This document shows, one piece after another, positions 37,701 to 50,028 of a stretch of DNA of 64,000 nt (its first letter is position 1; each line of letters begins with the position of its first letter). This stretch comes from Sciurus carolinensis. Lineage: Eukaryota > Chordata > Mammalia > Rodentia > Sciuridae. The notes under the pieces were generated by a model. The model was not told the origin of the DNA and did not search any database. It worked only from the letters and a program-made list of their open reading frames with translations. A program made the position numbers and the translations under genes. The stretch is taken from positions 115,678,643 through 115,742,642 of the forward strand of contig NC_062220.1 of assembly GCF_902686445.1 (NCBI RefSeq), written 5' to 3'.

Positions 37701-40457
37701 GTGTTATATCAGTTTTCAGGAGACTTGAGAAGAGTCATATACTACTTATTTCTGAACTCTTTTGCCCAGGTTGCCTCTTAGTGACCCTGTGGTTAGTTTA
37801 GTGCTGGTTCTTGTGTGGTTCCTCCATTAGTGGAATCCTAAAACCCATGTGAGGAGTCCAAGGGCAAAAGACAGAATTTCAAAAGGATTATATAACCTGC
37901 ATTAGCAGCTGCCTCATAGGCATTCCATATGAATGTACCTCAGACTCACCCAGCATGTCACAAATACTTGTCAGCTCCCTTTCCAGGTAGACCTGCTCTT
38001 CTTCCTACTTTTCCTAAGAACCTTACTTAGGATGACTGCATGTTTATTCCTCATGCCTCAAATCATCAGTTATCTAATTTTATAAGATAGTCTTCTGTGG
38101 TATCACTTGCAGTCATTTTTTCTTGGCCATTGACTGAGAGTAATCCTCATTTTTTTCCCCAGAGTGTTATATGTATCTCTTCAGTCATCTCCCTGTACTT
38201 ATTTTCTCCCTCTTATTATATGCATAGCTACAAGCATGGTAAGACATAGACTGTAGCATACCACTCTCTTGCGTAAAAGTTTATTTGGTCCAGGGACGTT
38301 GGCACACACCTATAATCCCAGCTACTTAGGAGTCTAAGACAGGAGAATCACAAGTTCAAGGCCAGCCTTGGCAACTTAGACCCTGTCTCAAAATAAAAAT
38401 TAAAATATAGGGCTTGGCAATCAACAAACATATGAAAAAATGTTCACCATCTTTAGTAATAAGAGAAATGCAAATCAAAACTACACTAAGATTCCATCTC
38501 ACCCCAATTAGAATGGCGATTATCAAGAATACAAGCAACAATAGGTGTTGGAGAGGATGTGGGGAAAAAGGTACACTCATACATTGCTGGTGGGGCTGCA
38601 AATTAGTGCAGCCACTCTGGAAAGCAGTGTGGAGATTCCTTAGAAAACTTGGAATGGACCCACCGTTTGACCCAGCTATCCCACTCCTCGGCCTATACCC
38701 AAAGGACTTAAAATCAGCATACTTCAGAGATACAGCCACATCAATGTTCATAGCTGCTTAATTCACAATAGCCAGACTGTGGAACCAACCTAGATGTCCT
38801 TCAGTTGATGAATGGATAAAGAAACTGTGGTATATATATACAATGGAATATTACTCAGCTATAAAAAATAATAAAATTATGGCATTTGCAGGCAAATGGA
38901 TGAAATTGGAGAACATCATGCTAAGTGCGATAAGCCAATCTCAAAAATCCAAAGGACGAATGATCTCACTGATAAGCGGATGATGACACATAATGGGGGG
39001 TGGGAGGGGTGCAAGAATGGAGGAAGGAGGTGGGAGGGGTGGGAGGGAAGGAAAAAATAACAGAATAATTCAAACATCATTACCCTATGTAACTGTATGA
39101 TTATGCAAATGGTATGCTGTTACTCCATGTACAAACAGAAACAACATATATCCCATTTGTTTACAATAAAAATAAATTAAAAAAAACACAAAATCAACAA
39201 GAAAATAAAGAAGGCAAGACAGGAAGAAAAAAACAAAAACAAAAAAATAAAATATAGGGCTTGGGAAATAGCTCAATGGTAGAGTTAGTACAAAAAAATA
39301 AAATAAATCCGTTTGTATTTCCCCTAGTACAAAAAATAAAATAAAATAAAATAAAAAATCCATTTGACTTCTCTTTATAATAAAGTGAAGACTCCTTGGT
39401 ATGGCATATAAGGTTTTTACTTATTCTCCTGCCCTATGCCCTAACCTCTGGCCACAATGAATGTGCACTTACCTTTCTACCTATTGTCCATCAGTTCCTC
39501 CTTTACGTTTATTTTGAGACAGGGTCTTTCTAAGTTGCCCTCACTGGACTGGAAATTTTCCTGTCTTAGCCTCCAGAGTAGCTGGCATTACAGGTATGCA
39601 CCACTGTACCCAATCATTTTCAACCCGTTTTAGCAAAAGGTGAAAGATTTATGCCATCTAAAGAAATGGATTGACTTATTTCACTTAGCATGATATTCTC
39701 TAATTCCATCCATTTACCAGAAATTTCATTCTTCTTTAAAGCTGAGTAATATTCCATTGTGTATGTATGTGTGTATATATATAATATATATATATATATT
39801 ATATATATATCACATTTTCTTTATCTATTCATCTGTTGAAGGACACCTAAGTTGGTTCCATAGTTTAGCTATTGTGAATTGAGCTGCTACGAATATTGTG
39901 GCTGTGTCAACATAGTGTGCTGATTTTAAGTCCTTTGGGTATAAACCAAGGAGTGGGATAGCTGGGTCAAATGGTGGTTCCATTCCAAGTTTTCTGAGGA
40001 ATCTCCATACTGCTTTCCAGAGTGGTTGCACCAATCTGCATTCCCACCAGCAATGTATGAGTGTATATTTTCCCCCATATCCTTGACAACACTTACTGCT
40101 TGTATTCTTGATCATTGCCATTCTGACTGGAGTGAGATGAAATCTTAGAGTAGTTTTGATTTGCATTTCTCTAATTGCTAGAGATGAAAAACATTTTTTC
40201 ATGTTTGTTGATTGATTGTATTTCTTCTGTGAAGTGGAAAAAACCTCATCTTTGACAGTTACAAATAGTGAAGGATGGTAGAGCACTTGCCTACCATGTT
40301 CAGAATCCTGGGTTTGAACCCCAGCTCTGCAAAAAATAAAAAATAAATAAATTTTGAATAGTGTTGGTAGAATCATTCATGTATAGGTTTCTGTGTAGAT
40401 ACTTCTCTTGGTTAAATAATCTGAAAATATTGTTGAATCATACACTAGTAGGTATGT

Positions 40458-40492
<35 letters not shown>

Positions 40493-43400
40493 TGGTGCTG
40501 GGGATCGAACCCAGGGCCCTGTGCTTGTAAGGCAAGCCCTTTACCAACTGAGCTATCTCCCCAGCCCAAGGTATGTTCAATTTTGTAAGAGGCTGTCAAA
40601 CTGTTTTCCACTGTGGTGGTATCATTTGCATTCTCATCAGCAATTTTTGAAGATTGTACTTGTTCCATATCCTCACTAGCTCTTAGTGTTGCTATCTGGA
40701 AAAAAAAAATGTTTTAACTATACTGATAGGTCAGTATAGGTGTCTCATTGTGACTTTAGTTTGAATTTCCCTAATAAGTAATGATGTTGAATATCTTTTC
40801 CTGTGTGTATGTCCTTATTTGCAATCTCTTTCTCTCCTTTTTGGTGAAATGTCTGTTCAAGATCTTTTGTTTGGACTGGGGCTGTATCTCAGTGGCAGAG
40901 CTCTTGCCTAGCACATGTGAAGTACTGGGTTTGATCCTTAGTACTGCATAAAAATAAACAAATAATGGCATGCTGTCCATGTACAACTAGGAAAAAAAAA
41001 AAAAAAAAAAAAGGGTCTCCTGCCTTAGCCTCCCAAACCACTGGTATCATAGGCATGCACTGTTCCAGGCTTTGTTGAAGATTTTTGCTTCTGTGTTCAT
41101 ATGGGATGTTGCTCTGTTTTCTTTTTTGTAATGTTTTGGTCTGGTTTTGGTTAATACTGGGTAATACTGGTCAAATAGAATGTATTGGAAAGTATTTCAG
41201 CCTCATCTATTTTCTGACAGAGATTTGTAGAATTGGTATTATTTTTTCCTTAAATGTTTAGTTAAATTCTCTGAAATCCTCTAGTCCTTGCATTTTCTCT
41301 GTTGAAGGATTTTAAGCTTTTGAGTTCAAGTTTTTAAATAGATGTAAGGTTATTTTTGTTATTTTTTGAGTGAGTTTTTAAGGAATTGGTCCATTTCAAA
41401 TATGTTGTCAATTTTATGGTCATGGAATATTTCATTAACTTCAACGTGCTACAGAATCTGTAGTCAGAACCCTTTTTTAATTCTACATGTTGGTGATTTG
41501 TGTCTTCAGTCTTTTTATTTTTGACCATTCTGACCAGAGCTTTATCTGTTATTAGACTCTGCAAGTAACCATCTTTTGTGTTCATTGATGTTCTGTACTA
41601 TTTTTTGTCTTCAAGTTCCTTAAATTTTGTTCCTATCTGTATTATTATCTTCTGCAAACTTTGTTTTTTTTTAATTTTTATTCTTTTTAGTTATACATGA
41701 CAGTAGAATGTATTTTGACATATCAAACATACATGGAAGCTTTGGTTTTAATTTTTCTAGTTTCTTAAGTGCAAGTTGAGGTTGTTGATTTGAGACATTA
41801 GTTACATATAAAGTTCCCTTAAAGTGTTTTAACTGCATCATGCAAATTTTAATGTTATATTTGTTTTCATTCAGTTAAAAAATATTTCTAATTTCACTTC
41901 AGACTTTTCCTTCTTTTTTTTTTTTTTTTTCCCTTGTACTGGGATAGCTCCTATCAGCAGCAGTCTACTACTGGTCTATATCCCCGGTCTTTTTTATTTT
42001 TTATTTTAAAACAGGATCTCATTGAGTTGTCCAGCCTGGCTTGGAACTTGTAGTTCTTTTGCCTCAGCCTCCAAGTTGCTGGGATTAGGCACATGCCCCA
42101 CAGATAATTTAAAAGTGTGCTTAGTTTCCTAATATTTGGGTATTTTCTAGTGTCTTTCTACTAAGAATTTCTAGTTTATTCCATTATGGATTAGAGAATA
42201 AGATACAGTATGATTTCAGTCCTTTTAATTTAAAGGTTTGGTTTGTTGGCCCAGAATATGTCCTGTCTTATAAATGTTCCACATTTACTTGAAAAATGTG
42301 TATTCTGCTAGCTTACATTTTTATTTATAGTTATAATTAATGTAGCTTACACATTATGGAACAGAAGGGAATTTTTAAGATTAAAAAAATTATTTCCAAA
42401 ATATGAGTTCTTTTAGGCCATAGAGAGAATTACAGTCCTCCCATTGTCACATATATCAGAATCATGGCAGAGACAGTGCACATTCCTGTGTTCTGTGCCT
42501 AGAAAATGATAGCTAGCATTTATTAGATATGTTTGTAAAGCATAAACTAAATTATTTATGAAAAACATACCTATAAGAGAGTACCATTTTATAGATGAGG
42601 AACTTTTGTGAGGTTACTTTGCTTATAAGGGAAAAAAAATCAGTATTGAAACCTATCTTTAGTTGGGCACAGTGGTGCACACCTGTAATACCAGCAATTT
42701 GGGAATCTGATGGAGGAAGATTGCAAGTTCAAGACCCACCTCAGCAACTTAGCAAGGCCATAAGCAACTTAGTGAGATCCTCTCTCAAAATAAAAAATAA
42801 AAAGGACTGAGAATGTGGCTCAGTGGTAAAGTGTTCCTGGGTTCAATCCCCAGTGCTGTGACCATCACAGCCAATACTGGTGAGGGGTGATGAGGGATTA
42901 GAAAAGAAAAACTCATGAAGATTATGAAAGATAAATAGCTAGGATCAGGTAGAGTGTTGCTTTCTGATGGAGAAGCAGATCTAAAGAGTTACACCAGCAA
43001 TTTTTATTTATATATGTGTGATTATCAGGTTAATGCAAGCATTATTGTTTCTACTGAGGAAAGTTATAGAAACTAGAACATCTATGTAGCCTTTCTGCAG
43101 TTGCATTGTGCAATATTAGCTTTGAGTGGCACTCAGGGAGGTCCATGGTTAAAAGTTACTGTTAAGTGGGCAGGCTCAGGAGTATCAGAGCTGATGAAGC
43201 ATTGTGGTTGTCTAGCAATTAGAATTCCTTTATTCCTAGGAGCTATGTGCCTGAGATCAAGGTCGAATCTGATAAGACTCTTGCACAGAGCCTTCTCTGA
43301 CAGGGTGATACCACAGCAGCTAGGTATCCTGTGCCCTTGCACAGAAACATTCCCAGACAGCAAGCATGCCACAGCCATGAAGTCATCAGAGACCCCCAAC

Positions 43401-46400
43401 CTCAGTCACTGTTCCCCCATTGTCTGTCACTGCTCTTCAACCCCAGCATACTTCCTCCAAACAAAATTTTAAGAATCCCAGCTTGTCTTACTCAGGAGAC
43501 CAGATTCTAGACCTCAGTACCGTACTAGTCCTCATACCCAACATATGCTGAATCCTGAGGTCTGGGATGAGCCCAAGGAAGAGAGATGTTAAAATCTCCT
43601 TCATATTTTGATTTGAAATATAAAATAGCTATAGTCATCTGGCCACATTTTGGAGAATGTTAAAAAAAAATGGTTTACATAATTTTATTTTCTCTAGTGT
43701 ATTTCATAAAGCAAAGAAATTTACTTCATTAGTGATGATTTTCATAGTGGAAGTAGAATTTACCACAAAAGGAGAACTGTGAGCCCTTGCATCTCCTGTG
43801 TGTAATAAATTATCTTTCCTTCATGATCATTACTTGTCCTTTATAGTCTGTTTCCCAAACAGCTAAATCTTCCCTTTTTTTTTTTCCTTTTTAAAATAAG
43901 ATGGAGGGACTGGGGATATAGCTCAGTTGTTTGAGTGCTTGCCTAACATGTGTGCAGCCCTGGGTTCAATCCCTAGTACCAAAAAAAAAAAGAAAAAAAA
44001 AAAAAATGGAGTACTGCTATGATGCTTAGGTAGGTTGGCCTCAAACTCCTGGGCTTAAAGAATCCTCTTACCTAGACTATAAGTGTGTGCCACTATCCCT
44101 GGCTCATCTTTTTGTTTGTTTGTTTGTTTGTTTGTTTTTTTGTGGTGCTGGGGATTGAACCCAGGGCCTTGTGCTTGTGAGGCGAGCACTCTACCAACTG
44201 ATCTATCTCCCCAGCCCCTCATCTTCTTTTTGTCTAGCTTATTCTACTTCATAATTATTACTTTGAATAACAAGTTTTATAGCATGATTTGTTTTTTCTT
44301 TAACTTTATATTGAGGAAAGATTTAAACAATGAACTTTGATGCATCCATCACCCAACTTCAACAATTATCAACTCCTACCCGTTTTGTCACATTCCTGTA
44401 GTGCTCCCTTTTTTGCTGCCTATTTATTCACATCATTTGATCTGTAAATACTGTAGAATATGTATTTATTAAAAATAAGCAATTTTAGAGTGAAGGATTT
44501 CTGCACAGTTCAGTATGTTGATTTTCATATAAATGATTTGTGACTTAATGTCGTCTTATATACTTGCATCCTTGTTTTTCTTTGAGTTTTTAATTTTGTA
44601 GCACTTCACAACTTTTCCAGCAGGGGGTACCTCAAGGCTGGAGGGGGAGGGAAGTATTTGAAGACTGGTTGAGTACAGAGAGCCCTTGAGCTTTCATTGT
44701 AACCCAGAGTAATTCATCTTCTGTCAGCCCTTTAAAAACCATCTCTTGCTAGGTGTGGTGGTGTACACCTGTAATTCCAGTCACTTTGCTAGACTGAGGC
44801 AGGAGGAATTTAGTGAGGCAATTTAGTGAGGCCCTAAGCAATTTAGGAAGGCCCTGTCTCAAAAAAAAGGGGTTGAGGATGTGGTTCAGTGGTTAAGCAC
44901 CCCTGTGTTCTATCCTTAGCACCAAAAATAAAAATAAAATAAAATAAAATAAAATAAAAAATAAAAAACATCTCTTTGGTATATCTAGATGCAAAACAAA
45001 AGATGCGAAAAGCCTGGAAATCCTGGTTGATTTACGTGTTTGTTCGTAGAACCAAACTACAGATGCAGACCATTGCTCTGGAGTTTAGGCAACGGAGTAT
45101 CTTACAGTGAGTATGCTCAATTGCCCTATAGATTAGCAGCCATTATTTTACCTCAGCAGTTTTATGCTAATTTAACCCACCTGAAAAAAATGTTTTGAAC
45201 ACAGCTGATGCCTAATATTTATTGATAAATTGTTCAACTACAAAGATTAAACTTTCTCATAATTAATCCTTCTTGAGTACTTTACTGTGTTATAAACCCT
45301 ATGTTCAATAGATGTTGTTTATTGATAACTTTAAAAATAATAAAAAATAAAATCTGTGTTAAGTTAGTGTAATGTGTTAATTTTTTAATGTGACGTATCT
45401 CATTTAATTCTCATCATAAACTGTAAGGCCCAGGAAGGTTGCCTGAACTCATGTAAGTTGTAATTGGCAAAACTAGGGCTCACCCACCCTTGCTTTTAAC
45501 TACTGCTCTGCATTACATCTCATCAACATTGTGGACACATTGGAGGACATGAAGTAGTCATGATATGTGTACCAGCAAACTACTATATAATGAGACTGAT
45601 TCCCCTGTGTGTTGTCTCTGTATGTGTACCAAGTATCCAGATATGTGTACCAGTGAGCTACTGTATAACGGCTGATTCCACTTTACATTGTCTCTGATGA
45701 TTCTCTGGGTCCTGATTGGCAGTATACTAAAAGCTCAACATCTACCCAGAAAACCTGGGCACTAAATATAGCATGGATATCTTTGCAGCTACACTGACTT
45801 GGATTTGAATCCCTGTTTCAACATACATTATTGGGACACTTCACTTCTGTAAGTCGTCATTTTCTCATCTGTGAAGTAGGCACACTGTTGGGAATCTTTC
45901 AAGGTTGCCATTGAGAATAAATAAAGTAATATTTTTAAGCAGTGTCCAGAACATCAGTGAACGTAAAGAAGTTATTTAAATAGGGATAAAATAGTTATCT
46001 TAAATTTATTCAGTATTTTGAAATAACTAATATGCAATTCTAGTTGAGTCTGTGCAATATATTTTATTCAATCGATTCATTTACTCAATGTATATTTATT
46101 GCAGGCTTAAAATGTTCTGGGACTATACTGGTGCTGGAGCTATGTTCAGGGAACTTGTAATTCCCTAAAAAAATTTTTTTTAATTTAGATTGGTTTTTTT
46201 TTTGTTTGTTTGTTTGATTTTGTTTTTTAATTAGGGCTTTAGTAAATGTTTTTTTTTTTTTGCGGTACTGGGGATTGAACCCGGGGCCTTGTGCTTGTGA
46301 GGCAAACACTCTACCAACTGAGCTATATCCCCAGCCCAGTAAATGTTTTACATAGTAGTTGGGTTCATCCTGAAAAACTTATACATGCATGGCAATCAGT

Positions 46401-49400
46401 TTTGGTTCATGACTTTCCCCTTTTTCCATACCCCTAAAATTTTTTAATTTCTTTTTTTTAAAATTTTTAAAAAAATTTGTTCATGGACTTTTATTTATTT
46501 TTTTTTGTGGTGCTGAGGATCGAACCCAGTGCCTCACACATGCTAGGCAAGTGCTCTGCCACTGAGCCACAACCCCAGCCCTAAGTTTTAAAATTCTTAT
46601 AAAGAAAAGTGATAATTCAGGATAGCTAGAGATTGTTAATGATGCATTAGCATGGTATTGTTTAGGAAAAAGGAGAGAGGTCTTTGTGGGTAGAGTGATC
46701 AGGCAAACAATTTGTTTCTCTAAAACAGAGGTTGCAAACTCTCATTTTCTCATATTGTTTTCCTACAGCAAATTAGAAAATAAGCAGGGACTGGCAATGT
46801 GGTTCAGTGGTAGAGTGCTGGCTAGTATGCATGAGACCATTTTCAATCCCTAGGACCACCAAAAAAAAAAAAAGGAAGAAAAATCCCCCAAGACTTAACT
46901 GAAAACCTGGCTAAGATAGTAGGAAGGGATGGGATCCAAAAAGACTGGAAATCTAAAAGCCACTGTTTTTTGTAACTTCTTCAGTAAAACCTTCTAATTT
47001 TTATTTCTATTTATTTATTTATTTATTGCAGTACTATAGACTAAATCCAGGGTGCTCTACCATTGAGGCACACCCCCAACTTGTTTGTTTGTTTGTTTGT
47101 TTATTTATACCAAGGATTGAATCCAGGGGTGCTTCAGCACTGAACCACATCCCCAGCATGTTTTACTTTTTATTTTGAGACAAGGTCTTGTTAAGTTGCT
47201 TAGAGCCTCACTAAGTTGTTGAGGCTGTCCTTGAACTTGTGATCCTCCTACCTCTTGCCTCCCAAGTTGCTGGGATTATAGGTATGCTCCACCACATCCA
47301 GCTTACTGTTGATTTTTTAAAAAAATATTTTTAGTTATACATGGATGCAATACCTTCATTTTATTTATTTTTATGTGGTACCAAAGATTGAACCCAGGGC
47401 CTCACTCATGCTAGGCAAGTACTCTACCACTGAGCCACAACCCCAGCCCTTATTTTTGATTTTTAAGTCAGGTTCTTACCAAGTTTCTGAGGCTGGCCTC
47501 AAACTTTCAATCCTCTTGCATTCTCAACCTCCTGAGTCACTGGGGTTATAGTCATGTACCACTGCATCTGGATCCTGATTTTTTAAATGTTGGCAATAAT
47601 TCAGGGGTTTAGAAAATAAACTGTAGGCCAGAGCAAGTCTGTAGTGCCTAAGGCTGGATGTGACTTTAGGTGTCATGTTTCCACATGGGCAACTCTAGGA
47701 CTCTTTCCTTCTTTTTCTCTTTTCTTTTCCTTTCTTCCTTTCTTTCTTTTCTTTTCTTTCGCAGTGGATCTAGCAGACATCAGTTTAGAGATGGCACTGT
47801 GAGGGAAGGGTACTTGAGCTGAGGGTGTGAGGCCTAGCCTATAATGACCTTTCTCTTTTCTGGATGGTTTTTTCCTGACTTTTGTCTTTGATTTACTCTT
47901 TCAGGGTATGGTGGAGCAAGTGGAGATGGCAACTAGGACAGGCCTACATGACCCACGTTCTGGATGCCACAGCTATAAAGCATAGGGCCTTGAGCCTCCA
48001 GCTACAGGTGAGTCCAACAAACTTGGGGTTTTTTGTTTGTTTGTTTGTTTGTTTTTTGTATGCTGGAGATTGAACCCATGGCCTTATGCATGCAAGGCAA
48101 GTACTCTACCAACAGAGTTATATCCCCAGCCTCAAACTTAGTTTTTGGTGTTCTCTGTCTGTGTTGTTAAGCCCCATACACAGAAAGGGCAGGGTCAGAC
48201 TCCCAACAGGAAGCCATCCTGCTCCAGCCTGTTGTTGAGAGGGAAGCTCAGGGGGCTGATGAGAGGGTGGGTGGCAGAAGTAGTGTGGAAGACTGAGCTT
48301 TTCAGCAGAAAAGTACTGCTATTAGAAACATGCAGAGGCTTGTCCCAGGTATGATGCCCATGGTTTCTGAGAGCTTCTGGTAAATATGGAACTGGAGGGG
48401 ATTTATGAATTAATTACAAATTATTTAAGGAAACAGCAGTGTGCTCTTATTTCCTCATTACTGTTTTTCTACAGCTAATTAGAAAATAATGCAGGCAGAA
48501 AAGAAATTAAGCCAAAAAGAAAACCCTGCTTCTTTTTCCTTCAGTTTTGTTTGTCTCAGGGGTTTCTTTTTGGGAAGTCACTAGGTTTTGGTCAGGACTA
48601 AGGACTTACCAAAACTATGGTATGGTAAAACTTTATTACTACATTTGGTGTCTCTGAATTTGTCACTTTTTTATATCTGTTGGGTATTTTTAAGGTTGCC
48701 AAGTCAGTTACAAAAAAATAGAACAGGAAGGAGGAAAAAAGTGCCTGTTATTAATTGTAGGAGCAGTATTTTTTTTTAATCTGATAACATATTGCATAGT
48801 CTTTACAAGTATATGGAGGTAATACACAAGTAGATATATAGGACTGAGGGTGTAGTTTAGTGGTAAAGCACATATTTAGCATGTGTGAAGCCATGAGTTC
48901 AGTCCCCAGCATTTGAGGGGGAAAAGTACATATAGTCATCTAGATCATAATAAACTTTGGTCGGTAAGCCCAATGTGGCCTGCTTTCTGATCTTGTAAAT
49001 AAAGATTTATGGGGATGCCACTACCCCCATTCCTTCATGTATTATCTATGACTGCTTTGAGGCTACAAGGACAGAGTTGAGTAATTGCAGCAGAAACCAT
49101 GTAACCTACAAAGACCCTTTAAGAAAAAGCTCACTGACCCCTGAACTTGTTATTTCTTCTAAGGCAATTGCAAGGAAATAAGAGATGCAGCTTAATGATA
49201 ATTACAGTAGCAACAGCAATAATACCTTTTTATTATTTTTTTCCTGGAGTTCCAGAGATCAAACCTAAGGCCTCACACATCACATGTGCTCTACCGCTGA
49301 TCTATACCCTAATCCTCAAGAGCTTTTATTGTGATCTTACTTGAGTTAGGCCCTGTACTAAGTACTTTACATAATTATCTCAGTTGATTTTTATAATTCT

Positions 49401-49981
49401 TTTTCCTTGAACCCTGTATTATTGTTGAGAAAACTAGGCAGGTTAAGTAACTTGAACCAGAATCATACACATAACAAAGGTCAGAACCAGGATTTAACAC
49501 AAGTTAAACTGCAACGCTGTTCTCTAAACCATCATGCCGTATTGTCTTTATGAGACCTATAACCTCAAAAGGGAGATGGAATTGATGAATGGGACAGTGT
49601 TGTAAACATGGAAGCATAATGAGACTGATTTTCTGTCTCTGATGGACAACTGTATGAGTGTTCCTTTCAGATACCCACTTTGAGAGGCTATAAACTCATT
49701 TTACTTATCCTACTATTACTCAGAACATTTTTAGAATTCTCCTTTTGCAGTTATCTTCAAAGTTTGCAACAACAGGTTTGATTGAATATTTTTAGCAATA
49801 AGATGTTTTCATGGTTTGAGGTTAAATTTAACTTATATAAAAAGTCAAAAGTCATTCTGAGGCCAGGCATGGTGGTACATGCCTATAATCCTAGTGAATC
49901 AGGAAACTGAGGCAGGAGGATAGCAAGTTCAAGGGAAACTTGGGCAGCTTAGTGAGATCCCGCCTCAAAATTTAAAAAAAA

Positions 49982-50028
<47 letters not shown>

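Larger units (their letters stand above)
37357..44988 (+). other. SFI1: SFI1 intron 6
   Basis: About 7.6 kb. It contains a SINE split by a young L1 (38284-39350), antisense L1 fragments, an ERV-related block (about 42857-43470), several SINEs, and a SINE whose tail abuts the exon 7 acceptor. The stretches 37360-38280, 43475-43900 and 44465-44730 show nothing recognisable. Confidence 0.7.
45107..47904 (+). other. SFI1: SFI1 intron 7
   Basis: About 2.8 kb. It holds MIR fragments (about 45380-45510 minus sense and 45775-45975 plus sense), a 78-bp tandem duplication at 45562-45698, eight SINEs or fragments from 46244 to 47572, and a CT-rich tract at 47700-47760. The acceptor TTACTCTTTCAG ends at 47904. 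Confidence 0.75.
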
